From contig NZ_RBWV01000013.1 of the NCBI RefSeq assembly GCF_003634695.1, positions 1-64,000 on the forward strand: 64,000 nucleotides of DNA, in the 5' to 3' direction. Positions 8,540-20,558 of the stretch are shown in pieces. The DNA is from Motilibacter peucedani (GTDB taxonomy: Bacteria; Actinomycetota; Actinomycetes; Motilibacterales; Motilibacteraceae). Numbering within the stretch: the stretch's first letter is position 1; every line of letters starts with the position of its first letter. The notes under the pieces are model-generated. The model saw only the letters and a program-made list of their open reading frames with translations. It was not told the origin of the DNA and ran no database searches. The translations under genes were made by a program, and so were the position numbers.

Positions 8540-10321
8540 CTACGGGAAGACCGGCACGCCCTCGCGCACCAGCCGCCAGTTGACGACCGCGAAGTCGGCC
8601 GGGTCGATCGAGCCGGTGGCGGTCGCGTAGTCGATGAGCATCTGGCGGATGTCGGCCTGCTGGTTGTAGACCACGGGCGCGGTCGAGACGGCCGGGAAGC
8701 CGCCGCCGCCGGAGCGCCGGTAGTTGTTGACCGCGACGACGAACTGGTCGGCCGCGGTGACCGGCGAGCCGTCGGGGTGCGAGAGCCCGACGATGCGCGA
8801 GCCGACCGGCTTCGAGATGTCGATGTCGTAGGCGACTCCCGAGAGCATGTCGTAGTTGTAGTCGGGCTGGCCGTTGTCGGTCAGGTCCTGCTCGTCGATC
8901 GGCGCGCCCGGCGCGACCTGCTTGAAGTACTTCGCGGAGTACTCGAGGTAGTCCTTCACCTGCGCGCCGTTCATCGTCACGGCTTCGAGGGTGTTGTCGT
9001 AGATGTAGAGGCCCGCGACGTCCTTGATGCGCACCTGCCCCGCGGGGAACAGCGCCTCGCGGGAGAACGGCGCAGCGACCGAGAGCACCGGCAGCGACGC
9101 GTACTGCGTGCCTGCCAGCGCCTTCGTCACCGTGTCGGTCTGGACCTTCTGGATGAAGTCGACGATGGGCGTGTCCTCGAGGCGCGAGCGCGCGCCCGAC
9201 AGCTCCTCGGTGGACGTGGCGACCGGCTGGTTGACGTAGGCGACCGTCTTGGCGTGCGCGGTCGCGGTCGCCGCCAGCACCGCCGGGTCGGCGGGCACCG
9301 TGTTGCTGTTGAGGTTCTGCGAGTGCTTGCTGACGACCTCCCAGCCCGACCCCTTCGTCCGCAGGCCGAAGTCCATGACCGTCAGGCGCTCGCCCCACAG
9401 CGCCGGCTCGGCCAGCAGGACCTTCTTGCCGGTCGTGGGGTTCGTGACGAACTCCTCCGGGATGTCCTTGTGCGCGTGGCCGACCAGCACCGCGTCGACG
9501 TCGGGCACCTGCTGCGCGATGAGCGCGGAGGCGTTCTCGACGGGCAGGTCCGTGCCGTAGGACGAGAGGCCGCTGTCGCCCGAGTGCGCCGTCACCACGA
9601 CGACGTCGGCCCCCTCGGCCTTCATCATCGGCACGTACTTCTTCGCCGTGGCCACGAGGTCGTCGAACCGCTGCTTGCCCTGCACGTTGGCCTTGTCCCA
9701 GATGGCGATGCCGGGGTTCGTCAGGCCCAGCACGCCGAACTTGACCGGCTTGTGGCCGGGCACCTTCACCTTCTTCATGACCCACGGGCGGTAGGCCGGC
9801 TTGCCGGTCCTCACGTCGATCGCGTTGGCCGCGAGCACGGGCGCGTGAACCTGGCGAGACCACTTGCCGAGCATCTTCAGCCCGTAGTTGTACTCGTGGT
9901 TCCCGAGCGTGATGGCGTCGTAGCCGATGACGTTCATCGCCGCGGCCATGGGATGCGTCGCGCCGGTCTCGGTGATCGGCTCGACCTTGGCGTAGTAGTA
10001 GGACAGCGGTGTGCCTTGGATCGTGTCGCCGGAGTCGAACAGCAGAGTGCGGTCCCTGCCCCGCTGGGCTCGGACATCGTTCACCAGCGTCGAGATCTTC
10101 GCGAGGCCGACGTCGTTGTGCGCGGCGTCGTCGTACTCCGCGTCCTTGAAGTAGTCCCAGTTGTAGACGTGGCCGTGCAGGTCCGAGGTGCCCATCACCG
10201 TGACGGTGATGCTCGCGGGGTTCTGCTGCGCCGAGGCCGCCGGTGCGGCGAGCGCCGCTCCCAGCGCGGCCACCCCTAGCGCCGAGGTGACGGCGAGCCG
10301 TCGAGACGAGAGGTGACGCAT
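8540..10321 (-). CDS. Secreted 2',3'-cyclic-nucleotide phosphodiesterase / 5'-nucleotidase (CpdB-like)
   Basis: This 593-residue secreted metallophosphoesterase of the UshA/CpdB family hydrolyses extracellular nucleotides to nucleosides and phosphate. The signal peptide covers about residues 1-31 (ends ASAQ). The metallophosphatase domain has DLHGH (residues 47-51), DSGDT (96-100), GNHEYNYG (140-147), TAHSG and VGHAHKD. The C-terminal 5'-nucleotidase domain includes NYRRSGGGGFP, where substrate stacking residues lie. The stretch DLHGHVYNWDYFKD with NHEYNYGL is closer to CpdB than to UshA. Start ATG 10321 has GGAG 7-8 nt upstream. No wall-anchor motif is seen at the C terminus, so it is probably released. 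Confidence 0.88.
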   Translation of the reverse strand: MRHLSSRRLAVTSALGVAALGAALAAPAASAQQNPASITVTVMGTSDLHGHVYNWDYFKDAEYDDAAHNDVGLAKISTLVNDVRAQRGRDRTLLFDSGDTIQGTPLSYYYAKVEPITETGATHPMAAAMNVIGYDAITLGNHEYNYGLKMLGKWSRQVHAPVLAANAIDVRTGKPAYRPWVMKKVKVPGHKPVKFGVLGLTNPGIAIWDKANVQGKQRFDDLVATAKKYVPMMKAEGADVVVVTAHSGDSGLSSYGTDLPVENASALIAQQVPDVDAVLVGHAHKDIPEEFVTNPTTGKKVLLAEPALWGERLTVMDFGLRTKGSGWEVVSKHSQNLNSNTVPADPAVLAATATAHAKTVAYVNQPVATSTEELSGARSRLEDTPIVDFIQKVQTDTVTKALAGTQYASLPVLSVAAPFSREALFPAGQVRIKDVAGLYIYDNTLEAVTMNGAQVKDYLEYSAKYFKQVAPGAPIDEQDLTDNGQPDYNYDMLSGVAYDIDISKPVGSRIVGLSHPDGSPVTAADQFVVAVNNYRRSGGGGFPAVSTAPVVYNQQADIRQMLIDYATATGSIDPADFAVVNWRLVREGVPVFP

Positions 10322-10422
10322 GGACGCTCCAGCGGGTCGTGCGGGTCGGAGCAGGCACGGTAGTACCGCCACCCCTGTCGCGGTAGTCCCGGTTGCCCTG
10401 AGAACGACGGCTACGCGGTGGC

Positions 10423-11553
10423 TCAGCGCGCGAGCCGCGCCAGCGCGCTGCCGGCGCGCAGGAAGGCGCCCACGGCGAAGTCGGCGGTGGTGTCGCGGGT
10501 GACCGGCTGGCTCGACGACGGGCTGTCGCCGACGCCCTGCACGTAGCCGAGGAACCCGTCGGAGTGGACCGCAGTGGCAACCATCGCGTTCCAGGCCCGC
10601 ACCGCGACGGGCAGGCAGGTCGCGCGGTCGAGGAGGCCGGCGCGTACGCCGTGGGCCAGGCTGTGCACGAACAGCGCGGTGCCGCTCGTCTCCGGCCCGG
10701 GGTGGTCGTCAGGGTCGGCGAGGTCGACGCCCCAGAAGCCGTCGGCGCGCTGGGTGCGCGCGGTCGAGCGGGCCAGCGCCTGCAGGTTGTTGAGGTACTC
10801 GCGCCGGTGCGGCGAGTGCCCGGGCAGGATCGAGAGCGTCTTGGCGTGGGCCGCGAACGCCCAGCCGTTGCCGCGCGACCAGAACACCGGAGCGCCGTGC
10901 GGGGAGCGGAGGCCGGCCGGCGGCACGAAGCGGCCGTCGCGGAACCACAGCTCCGAGGACCGGTCGTAGAGCCCGCGGCGGTGCTTCGCGTCGGAGTAGA
11001 GCCGCCACATCGCCGGCAGCACGGTCGGGTCACCCGTGTGCCGGGCCACCCGGCAGAACACCGGCATCGCCATGTGCAGGGCGTCGACCCACCACCAGTC
11101 GTCGTCGGAGCCGGGTCCCGAGCGGTGCGCCATCCGCAGCACGGCGGAGTCGACCGAGGCCAGCTTCGCCGGGTCGGGCGCCAGCGTGTGCAGCGCGTAG
11201 TAGGCCTGCCCGGCGCACATGTCGTCGGCGTCGCGGGTGCGCGGCCCGCCGTGCAGCCGGTAGTCGGCGGCCTCCGCCCAGCGCTCGGCGTAGGCGAGGT
11301 AGCGGCGCTCGCGGGTCACTGCGTACGCCGCCAGGCAGCCGTCGACGTAGGTCGCGTGCGCCCAGCGGTTGTCCCCAGGGCGCGGGTGGGCGGCCAGCCA
11401 CGCGTCGTTGACGAGCCGCACCGCGGCGAGGACCGAGCGCCGGCTCGGGAGCACCGCCGGCACCGCGGCCGGCCGGACGCGGCCGACGAGCGGCGCCGCG
11501 GCCAGCGCGGCACCGGAGCGCAGGACGGTACGCCGTGACACGCCTCGCACCAT
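10423..11553 (-). CDS. Secreted GH105/GH88-like unsaturated glycuronyl hydrolase
   Basis: This 376-residue protein has a Tat-type signal (VSRRTVLRSGAALAAAPLVG), so it is probably exported folded. The mature part is an (alpha/alpha)6 barrel resembling unsaturated rhamnogalacturonyl hydrolase YteR/YesR (GH105). Visible segments include DDMCAGQAYYALH, DDWWWVDALHMAMPVFCRVARHTGD, PVFWSRGNGWAFAAHAKTL and GFWGVDLADPDDHPGPETSGTALF. The paired aspartates in the WWWVDALHM and DDMCAGQ segments are candidates for the catalytic residues. It would remove unsaturated uronic acids from pectin breakdown products, although no pectin gene cluster surrounds it. Start ATG 11553 has GGGAG upstream. It is about 100 bp upstream of the CpdB-like gene and on the same strand. 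Confidence 0.8.
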   Translation of the reverse strand: MVRGVSRRTVLRSGAALAAAPLVGRVRPAAVPAVLPSRRSVLAAVRLVNDAWLAAHPRPGDNRWAHATYVDGCLAAYAVTRERRYLAYAERWAEAADYRLHGGPRTRDADDMCAGQAYYALHTLAPDPAKLASVDSAVLRMAHRSGPGSDDDWWWVDALHMAMPVFCRVARHTGDPTVLPAMWRLYSDAKHRRGLYDRSSELWFRDGRFVPPAGLRSPHGAPVFWSRGNGWAFAAHAKTLSILPGHSPHRREYLNNLQALARSTARTQRADGFWGVDLADPDDHPGPETSGTALFVHSLAHGVRAGLLDRATCLPVAVRAWNAMVATAVHSDGFLGYVQGVGDSPSSSQPVTRDTTADFAVGAFLRAGSALARLAR

Positions 11554-11628
11554 CCGCTCCCGCCGCCGCGCCGTCCCCCGGACGGACGACCCTACGCCGC
11601 CGACCTGGCCCTGCCGGCGCAGCCGACC

Positions 11629-11634
11629 TACGCT
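11629..11634 (+). promoter_or_regulatory. Leaderless -10 box of the gene at 11641
   Basis: TACGCT lies 6 nt before the ATG at 11641, with no ribosome-binding site between. Confidence 0.5.
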
Positions 11635-11640
11635 TCGCAG

Positions 11641-11958
11641 ATGTCCACGGTCGCGGCGCTCGGCCCCTACGACGGGCTCTCCGTCGGCTTCTCGCTGCTG
11701 TTCACGCTGGCGGTGGTCGTCGTCCTCGCGGTCGGCGCGCTGCTCGTGGTGAGCCTCGTCCGCAACGTGCGGGTCCTGCGCCGCGCCGGCGTCAGCCCCT
11801 TCACGCTGCAGTCGCAGGTGGCCCTCCGCTACCTGCGAGGCGGCCCTCCGGACTCCCTCGAGGGGCGGCTCGCCGAGCTCGAGTCGATGGAGTTGCGCGG
11901 GCTCATCACCTCCGACGAGCGTGCGTCGGCGCGCGCCCGCCTGCTCGGCACCCTCTGA
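11641..11958 (+). CDS. Small single-pass membrane protein with SHOCT-like tail
   Basis: This 105-residue protein has one strong membrane helix (about residues 15-40, LLFTLAVVVVLAVGALLVVSLV) and a cytoplasmic helical tail. The tail ends with SLEGRLAELESMELRGLITSDERASARARLLGTL. That end resembles the SHOCT short C-terminal domain (LxxLxxLxxxGxIT.EEF...K..LL). Proteins of this type are common and of unknown function; the tail is thought to mediate oligomerisation. It is separated by about 60 bp from the downstream HipA-like gene. Confidence 0.7.
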   Translation: MSTVAALGPYDGLSVGFSLLFTLAVVVVLAVGALLVVSLVRNVRVLRRAGVSPFTLQSQVALRYLRGGPPDSLEGRLAELESMELRGLITSDERASARARLLGTL

Positions 11959-12007
11959 CTCCTCCCACCCGGAGGAAGAGGGCGGCGACCCTGTCGGACC
12001 CACCCCG

Positions 12008-12013
12008 TACGGT
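12008..12013 (+). promoter_or_regulatory. Probable leaderless -10 box of the HipA-like gene
   Basis: TACGGT ends 7 nt before the GTG at 12021. This supports 12021 over the alternative GTG at 12012, which overlaps the box. Confidence 0.4.
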
Positions 12014-12020
12014 GTCCGAC

Positions 12021-12809
12021 GTGCCGCTGCCGACCGTGACCGCGACCCGCTACCTGCTCCCCCTGCGCGAGGGCGGCAGCCTGCCGGGGCTGGTCGAGGC
12101 CGACGACCTCGGCACCTACGTCGTGAAGTTCCGCGGGGCGGGACAGGGACCGAAGGCGCTGGTCGCCGAGGTGGTCGTCGGCGAGCTCGCGCGCCGGCTC
12201 CGGCTCGCGGTGCCCGACCTCGTCGAGGTCGAGCTCGACCCCGCCTTCGCGCCGGCCGAGCCCGACGAGGAGGTGCAGGACCTCCTGCGCGCCTCGGCCG
12301 GCCGCAACCTCGGCATGGACTACCTGCCCGGGTCGCTGACGCTCGACCCGGCGGCCGACGGCCACCTGGTCGACCCGGCCTACGCCGCGCGGGTGCTCTG
12401 GCTCGACGCGCTGACGCTCAACGTCGACCGCAGCTGGCGCAACCCCAACGTCCTGCGCTGGCACGGCAAGCCCTGGCTGATCGACCACGGGGCCGCGCTC
12501 TACTTCCACCACGACTGGTCCCGGGCGTCGGGCGCCGGCACGCGCACGTACGCCGTGGCCGCCGACCACGTGTTCGCCGGTCTGGCGGGCCCGCTGGCCG
12601 ACGCCCACGCCGAGCTGGCGCCGCAGGTCGACGCGGCACTGCTCGACGAGGTCACCGCCCTGGTGCCCGACGCCTGGCTCGCGGGCGAGCCGGGGACGCC
12701 GGGTCCCGACGAGCTGCGCGCCCGCTACCGCGACGTGCTGCTCGAGCGCGTGGCCAGCAGCGCAGCGTGGCTGCCCGACGTGGAGGAGCGCCGTGCGGCA
12801 CGCGTATGA
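12021..12809 (+). CDS. HipA-like kinase-fold protein (HipA_2 family)
   Basis: This 262-residue protein belongs to the stand-alone HipA-like family found next to DUF3037 proteins. Visible motifs are LREGGSLPGLVEADDLGTYVVKFRGAGQGPKALVAEVVVGELARRL (phosphate-loop region and the lysine of VVKF), LDALTLNVDRSWRNPNVL (catalytic-loop-like, Asp and Asn) and WLIDHGAALYF (DFG-equivalent, here IDHG). These parallel the ATP-binding and catalytic elements of HipA. No HipB-type DNA-binding antitoxin gene is nearby, so this is not a classical persistence module. The downstream DUF3037 gene overlaps it by 17 bp. The start could also be GTG 12012. Substrate and role are unknown. Confidence 0.85.
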   Translation: MPLPTVTATRYLLPLREGGSLPGLVEADDLGTYVVKFRGAGQGPKALVAEVVVGELARRLRLAVPDLVEVELDPAFAPAEPDEEVQDLLRASAGRNLGMDYLPGSLTLDPAADGHLVDPAYAARVLWLDALTLNVDRSWRNPNVLRWHGKPWLIDHGAALYFHHDWSRASGAGTRTYAVAADHVFAGLAGPLADAHAELAPQVDAALLDEVTALVPDAWLAGEPGTPGPDELRARYRDVLLERVASSAAWLPDVEERRAARV

Positions 12810-13193
12810 GTGGGTGCTCCTGCGCCTGGTGCCTCGGGTCGAGCGGGGGGAGTTCGTCAACGTGGGCGCCGTCGTCTACAGCCAGTCGGCCGAGGTGCTG
12901 GTCGCCGCGGTCGAGCTCGACGAGGCGCGCGCGCTCGCCCTGTGCCCGAGCACCGACCTGACCGCCGTGCGGGAGCACCTCGTCGCGGTCGAGGCGCTGT
13001 GCCGGGGAGACGCCTCGACCGGCGCGAGCGGCTCCCGGCCGCCCGGCGAGCGCTTCCGCTGGCTGGTGGCGCCCCGCTCGACCATGGTGCAGGCCTCGCC
13101 GGTCCACACCGGTGTCGCGGCCGAGCCCGCCGCCGAGCTCGACCGGCTGGTCAGCTCGCTCGTGCGCTGCCCTCCTGCCGCCGGGTCGCCCTC

Positions 13194-13197
<4 letters not shown>
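12793..13197 (+). CDS. DUF3037 family protein
   Basis: This 134-residue protein begins with the family signature YEWVLLRLVPRVERGEFVNVGAVVYSQ and contains FRWLVAPRSTMVQASPVHTG, which is also typical of DUF3037. The function is unknown. The gene starts with GTG inside the 3' end of the HipA-like gene (17-bp overlap), and the next gene begins in its stop codon, so the three are almost certainly one translationally coupled operon. The recurrent pairing of DUF3037 with HipA-like proteins (established co-occurrence as I recall it) suggests the two products act together. Confidence 0.87.
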
Positions 13198-14468
<1,271 letters not shown>

Positions 14469-14721
14469 TCACGCGCCGCGGGCGTGTTATACCTGAGGAG
14501 ATGGACCGTTCCCTCACCCCGAGGCGTCCGGCGGCGTTACCTCATTGGAACATCGACGCGCACGTCAATTAACACGAGGTCAGGTAATGTTTCAGCGCTA
14601 GGCCGCCAAACCGGCGCCTAGCCACACGATGCTGGGCGAATGCGTGGTGGTCCATCCGACCACACGCCGGAGTCGGGTCGCTGACATGGCGAACACTCCC
14701 CGGGGAGCGAGAGGACAGTTC
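14469..14721 (+). promoter_or_regulatory. AT-richer leader region of the peptide-importer operon
   Basis: This 253-bp gap is AT-richer than the rest of the window. It holds several -10-like sequences (TTATAC near 14488, ATTAAC at 14568, TAATGT at 14585). A possible -35, TTGGAA (14545-14550), lies 17 bp before ATTAAC. A hairpin follows (14597-14622), then the ribosome-binding site of the binding-protein gene. A long 5' untranslated leader is likely. I cannot assign a riboswitch class. Confidence 0.45.
14597..14622 (+). terminator. Leader hairpin before dppA-like gene
   Basis: GCTAGGCCGCC and GGCGCCTAGC form a 10-bp stem with one bulged C and an AAACC loop. There is no T-run. It may be the terminator of the upstream three-gene operon or a leader structure of the importer operon. 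Confidence 0.5.
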
Positions 14722-16407
14722 ATGGAGAGTCGAGTACTCGGCCGCTGGGGCGCAGGGGCAGTCGCCCTCGCGCTCGCCCTGACCGCGTGCGGTGGCAGCA
14801 GCGGGGACAAGGGCGGCTCTGCGTCTGCGTCGAGCGGCACCAGCGGCAGCACGGCTGCCGCTCCGGCGAAGGACGGCGGTGTCGTCTCCATCAACCTGAG
14901 CGAGCCGCAGTTCCTCAGCCCGGGCCAGGTCAACGAGACCAACGGCTCCGAGGTCCTGGACGCGCTCTTCACCGGTCTGGTCAAGTACGACCAGGACAAC
15001 AAGGCGGTCCTCACCGACCTCGCCGACTCGATCGAGTCCACGGACAACAAGACGTGGGACATCAAGATCAAGCCGGGCTGGACCTTCCACGACGGCACCC
15101 CGGTGACCGCGAAGTCGTTCGTCGACGCGTGGAACTGGGCGGCCTACGGCCCCAACGGCGCGCTGAACGCCTACTTCTTCGGCCCTGACGCCGTCGGCAT
15201 CCAGGGCTACGACGACCTCCAGCCGGCCAAGGAGGGCGCGACGCCCAAGGCCAAGGAGATGTCCGGGCTCAAGGTCGTCAGCGACACCGAGTTCACGGTC
15301 ACGCTGGTCAAGCCCAGCAACGTCTTCAAGACCGCTCTCGGCTACACCGCGTTCTACCCGCTGCCCCAGGCCTTCTTCACCGAGGGTGAGAAGAAGTTCC
15401 AGGAGGCGCCGATCGGCAACGGCCCGTTCAAGATGAGCGGCTCGTGGGTGCACAACCAGCTCATCAAGGTCGTCCGCTACGACCAGTACGCCGGCGCCAC
15501 CAAGCCGCACGTCGCCGAGATCGACTACAAGATGTACAAGGCGGCGGAGACGGCCTACAACGACCTCACCGCGGGCAGCCTGGACATCCTGACCCAGATC
15601 CCGCCGAGCGACCTGACCCGCGCCAAGAGCGACCTGGGCGACGGCTACCAGGAGGACCCGTCCTCCTACTACGCCTTCCTCGGGTTCCCGACCTTCGACC
15701 CGATGTACCAGGACATCAACGTCCGCAAGGCGATCTCGATGTCGATCGACCGTGCGACCATCGGCAAGACGGTCTTCCAGGGCACCCGCGTCCCGGCCGA
15801 CGACTTCGTCGCCCCGGTCATCCCCGGCTACCGCCAGGGCGCCTGCGGCGAGCTGTGCACCTACGACCCGGCGAAGGCCAAGCAGTACTGGGCGGCGGCC
15901 AAGAACAAGCCGACCTCGGTCACGCTGACCTACAACGCCGACGGTGGCCACAAGGAGTGGATCGACGCGTCCTGCAACTTCGTCAAGAAGTCGCTCGGCG
16001 TCGGCTGCGTGGGCAAGCCCGCCCCTGACTTCGCCACGCTGCTGAACAACCTGGACAAGGCCAAGAAGACCAAGGCCTCGTTCGGCGCCTTCCGCCTCGG
16101 CTGGATCATGGACTACCCGTCCGCGCAGGACTACCTCGGCCCGCTCTACAGCTCCAAGGGCTCGAGCAACTACTACGGCTACAACAACCCCGCCTTCGAC
16201 GCGCTCGTCAACAAGGGCACGCAGGAGACCAGCGACGACGCCGCCATCAAGGACTGGCAGGACGCCGGCGACATCCTGGCCAAGGACGCCCCGATCGCCC
16301 CGATGTTCTTCGGTGCGAGCCAGGTCGGCTTCGACACCAGCAAGGTCGCGAACGTCCGCGTCGACCCGTACCAGAAGGTCGACAAGTTCGCCCTGACGGT
16401 CAAGTAG
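14722..16407 (+). CDS. Peptide/oligopeptide ABC transporter substrate-binding lipoprotein
   Basis: This 561-residue lipoprotein is a cluster-C (SBP_bac_5, DppA/OppA-like) solute-binding protein that captures peptides outside the membrane. The signal peptide ends in the lipobox LTAC with lipidated Cys23, followed by a Gly/Ser linker. Family features include SEPQFLSPGQVNETNGSEVLDALFTGLVKYD, LADSIESTDNKTWDIKIKPGWTFHDGTPVTAKSFVDAWNWAAYGPN and VRKAISMSIDRATIGKTVFQGTRVPADDFV. The start at 14722 is preceded by GAGAGGA and gives the best signal peptide; an upstream in-frame ATG exists. It is the first gene of a five-gene importer operon and is followed by a strong hairpin. Confidence 0.93.
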   Translation: MESRVLGRWGAGAVALALALTACGGSSGDKGGSASASSGTSGSTAAAPAKDGGVVSINLSEPQFLSPGQVNETNGSEVLDALFTGLVKYDQDNKAVLTDLADSIESTDNKTWDIKIKPGWTFHDGTPVTAKSFVDAWNWAAYGPNGALNAYFFGPDAVGIQGYDDLQPAKEGATPKAKEMSGLKVVSDTEFTVTLVKPSNVFKTALGYTAFYPLPQAFFTEGEKKFQEAPIGNGPFKMSGSWVHNQLIKVVRYDQYAGATKPHVAEIDYKMYKAAETAYNDLTAGSLDILTQIPPSDLTRAKSDLGDGYQEDPSSYYAFLGFPTFDPMYQDINVRKAISMSIDRATIGKTVFQGTRVPADDFVAPVIPGYRQGACGELCTYDPAKAKQYWAAAKNKPTSVTLTYNADGGHKEWIDASCNFVKKSLGVGCVGKPAPDFATLLNNLDKAKKTKASFGAFRLGWIMDYPSAQDYLGPLYSSKGSSNYYGYNNPAFDALVNKGTQETSDDAAIKDWQDAGDILAKDAPIAPMFFGASQVGFDTSKVANVRVDPYQKVDKFALTVK

Positions 16408-16412
16408 GCGCC

Positions 16413-16455
16413 CGGCTCGGGGGCGGACAGGCGAGTCTTGTCCGCCCCCGAGCCG
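16413..16455 (+). terminator. 17-bp perfect hairpin between binding-protein and permease genes
   Basis: CGGCTCGGGGGCGGACA and its exact complement flank a 9-nt loop (GGCGAGTCT). The stem starts 5 nt after the dppA-like stop. It is an intra-operon structure that would stop most transcripts or protect the upstream mRNA, giving more binding protein than permease. Confidence 0.85.
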
Positions 16456-16534
16456 CGTCCGTGGGTGCAGTCGTCTTCTCGGAGGCGTCCGGTCAGGGGT
16501 CGCTCCGGCGGCCCGCTCAACGAGGAGGTGGCCG

Positions 16535-17470
16535 ATGGGGCGCTACACAGCCCGTCGGCTCTTGCAGATCATCCCGGTGCTCTTCGGCACCACGCTGCTG
16601 ATCTTCGCCATGGTCTACGCGCTGCCCGGTGACAAGGTCCAGCGCATCTCGGGCGAGAAGAAGCCTGACCCCGCGCGGGTGCTCTACCTGCGCCACAAGT
16701 ACAACCTCGACGACCCGCTCGTCGTCCAGTACGGCAAGTACGTCGGCAAGCTGGCCAGCGGCGACTTCGGCGAGACCCGCAACCAGCGCCCGGTGACCGA
16801 CCTCCTCAAGGAGGAGTACCCCGTCTCGCTGAAGCTGGGCCTGGTCGGCATCCTCTTCGAGGCGGCCATCGGGCTCGGGGTCGGCATCATCGCCGGGCTC
16901 AAGCGCAACGGGCTCTTCGACCGCACGGTGCTGATCACCACGCTGGTGCTGGTCTCGATCCCCTCCTTCGTCATCTGCTTCGTCCTGCAGCTGCTCGTGG
17001 GCGTGAAGTGGCGCGGGTTCTTCCACCTGCCGGTGTCCGGCATCCGCGACGGGTTCCCCGAGGCGTTCATCCTGCCGGGCTTCTGCGTCTCGCTGCTGGG
17101 CCTGGCGGTGCTCTCCCGGCTCACGCGCACGACGCTGATCGAGAACCTGCGCTCGGACTACGTGCGCACGGCGGTCGCCAAGGGCGTGCCGCGACGGCGC
17201 ATCATCACCGTGCACACGCTGCGCAACACGATGATCCCGATCATCACCCAGATCGGGGCGGACCTGTCCTCGATCATGGGCACCGCGGTCGTCACCGAGA
17301 CCGTGTTCAACCTGCCGGGGGTCGGGCAGCAGATGGCCCAGTCCGTTCGCGCCGCCGACGCCCCGGTGATCGTGGGCATCGTGACCCTGCTCGTGCTCAT
17401 CTACGCCTTCCTGAACCTCGTCATCGACCTGATGTACGCGGTGCTGGACCCGAGGATCCGCTATGACTGA
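16535..17470 (+). CDS. Peptide ABC transporter permease (DppB-like)
   Basis: This 311-residue inner-membrane permease has six predicted helices. The first is near the N terminus (LLQIIPVLFGTTLLIFAMVYALPGD). The EAA loop that docks to the ATPases is YVRTAVAKGVPRRRIITVHTLRNTMIPIITQIGADL. The N-terminal RYTARRLLQIIPVLFGTTLLIF segment is characteristic of DppB/OppB. The ribosome-binding site GAGGAGG is ideal. It overlaps the next permease gene by 8 bp, so the two are translationally coupled. Confidence 0.95.
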   Translation: MGRYTARRLLQIIPVLFGTTLLIFAMVYALPGDKVQRISGEKKPDPARVLYLRHKYNLDDPLVVQYGKYVGKLASGDFGETRNQRPVTDLLKEEYPVSLKLGLVGILFEAAIGLGVGIIAGLKRNGLFDRTVLITTLVLVSIPSFVICFVLQLLVGVKWRGFFHLPVSGIRDGFPEAFILPGFCVSLLGLAVLSRLTRTTLIENLRSDYVRTAVAKGVPRRRIITVHTLRNTMIPIITQIGADLSSIMGTAVVTETVFNLPGVGQQMAQSVRAADAPVIVGIVTLLVLIYAFLNLVIDLMYAVLDPRIRYD

Positions 17471-18455
17471 CATCGACAGGCACGCGATCGGCTCGGACGG
17501 CAGCGCCGTCGTCACGCCGGGCGCGGTGCAGGGCACCACGACCCTGGGCACCCCGGGCGGCGACGTGGGCCAGGGCCAGCCCGTGGCCGAGCGCCACGGC
17601 AGCCTCTGGGGCGACGCCTGGCGCGAGCTGCGCCGCAGCGTCACGTTCTGGATCTCGCTGACCATGATCGCGGTGTTCCTCGTCATGGCGGTGTTCCCCG
17701 GGCTGTTCACCTCGCACAACCCCTACGCGCTCGACGGCTCGTGGGAGTGCGACCTGAGCAACTCGCTGCGCGGGGCCTCCGGCGGGCACCCCATGGGCTA
17801 CGACTTCCAGGGCTGCGACGTGTGGTCGCTGACCGCGTACGGCGCGCGCGCCTCGATCTCGGTCGGCTTCATCGTCACGATCCTGTCGACGATCATCGGC
17901 GGCACGCTCGGCATCGTGGCCGGCTACTACGGCGGCTGGGTCGACGGCGTGATCTCGCGCATCATCGACATCTTCTTCGGCCTGCCCTACGTGCTGGGCG
18001 GCCTGGTCATCCTCACGCTGGTGCAGCGCCCGGGCATCCAGGGCGTCGTGCTGGCGCTGACGGTGCTCGGCTGGGTCGGCATCGCGCGCATCGCCCGCTC
18101 GTCGGTCATCTCGATCCGCGACGCCGACTTCGTGGTCGCGGCGCGGGCGGTCGGCGCGCGCACCCCCCGCATCCTGCTCAAGCACATCCTGCCGAACTCG
18201 CTGGCGCCCCTGATCGTCGTCTCGACGGTCGGTCTCGGCGCCGTCGTGGCGAGCGAGGCGACGTTCTCGTTCCTGGGCATCGGCGTCCAGCCGCCGACCA
18301 CGTCGTGGGGCCTGCAGATCTCCGACGCGTCGAGCCACTTCATCGGTGGCGAGCACGCGCTGCTCTGGCCCTCGGCGACCCTGACGGTCGCGGTGCTCAG
18401 CTTCATCCTGCTCGGCGACGCCGTCCGCGAGGCGCTCGACCCGAAACTGCGCTGA
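17463..18455 (+). CDS. Peptide ABC transporter permease (DppC-like)
   Basis: This 330-residue second permease starts with a long polar N-terminal region (about 45 residues), then the OppC-type first helix (SVTFWISLTMIAVFLVMAVFPGLFTSHNPYA). The periplasmic-side loop has two cysteines (WECDLSN, FQGCDVWS) that could form a disulfide. The binding-protein-dependent transport domain carries the EAA loop DFVVAARAVGARTPRILLKHILPNSLAPLIV. It forms the heterodimeric channel with the preceding gene product. ATG 17463 lies inside the end of the upstream gene. Confidence 0.95.
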   Translation: MTDIDRHAIGSDGSAVVTPGAVQGTTTLGTPGGDVGQGQPVAERHGSLWGDAWRELRRSVTFWISLTMIAVFLVMAVFPGLFTSHNPYALDGSWECDLSNSLRGASGGHPMGYDFQGCDVWSLTAYGARASISVGFIVTILSTIIGGTLGIVAGYYGGWVDGVISRIIDIFFGLPYVLGGLVILTLVQRPGIQGVVLALTVLGWVGIARIARSSVISIRDADFVVAARAVGARTPRILLKHILPNSLAPLIVVSTVGLGAVVASEATFSFLGIGVQPPTTSWGLQISDASSHFIGGEHALLWPSATLTVAVLSFILLGDAVREALDPKLR

Positions 18456-18466
18456 CGGAAGGCACG

Positions 18467-20554
<2,088 letters not shown>

Positions 20555-20558
<4 letters not shown>

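Noticed and set aside
12012-12809. Classical HipBA toxin-antitoxin module
   Set aside because: There is no HipB-type DNA-binding gene, and the partner is DUF3037, so persistence-toxin function cannot be claimed.
14469-14721. Riboswitch in the leader of the peptide importer operon
   Set aside because: Only one hairpin and several -10-like sequences are visible; no conserved aptamer core is recognised.
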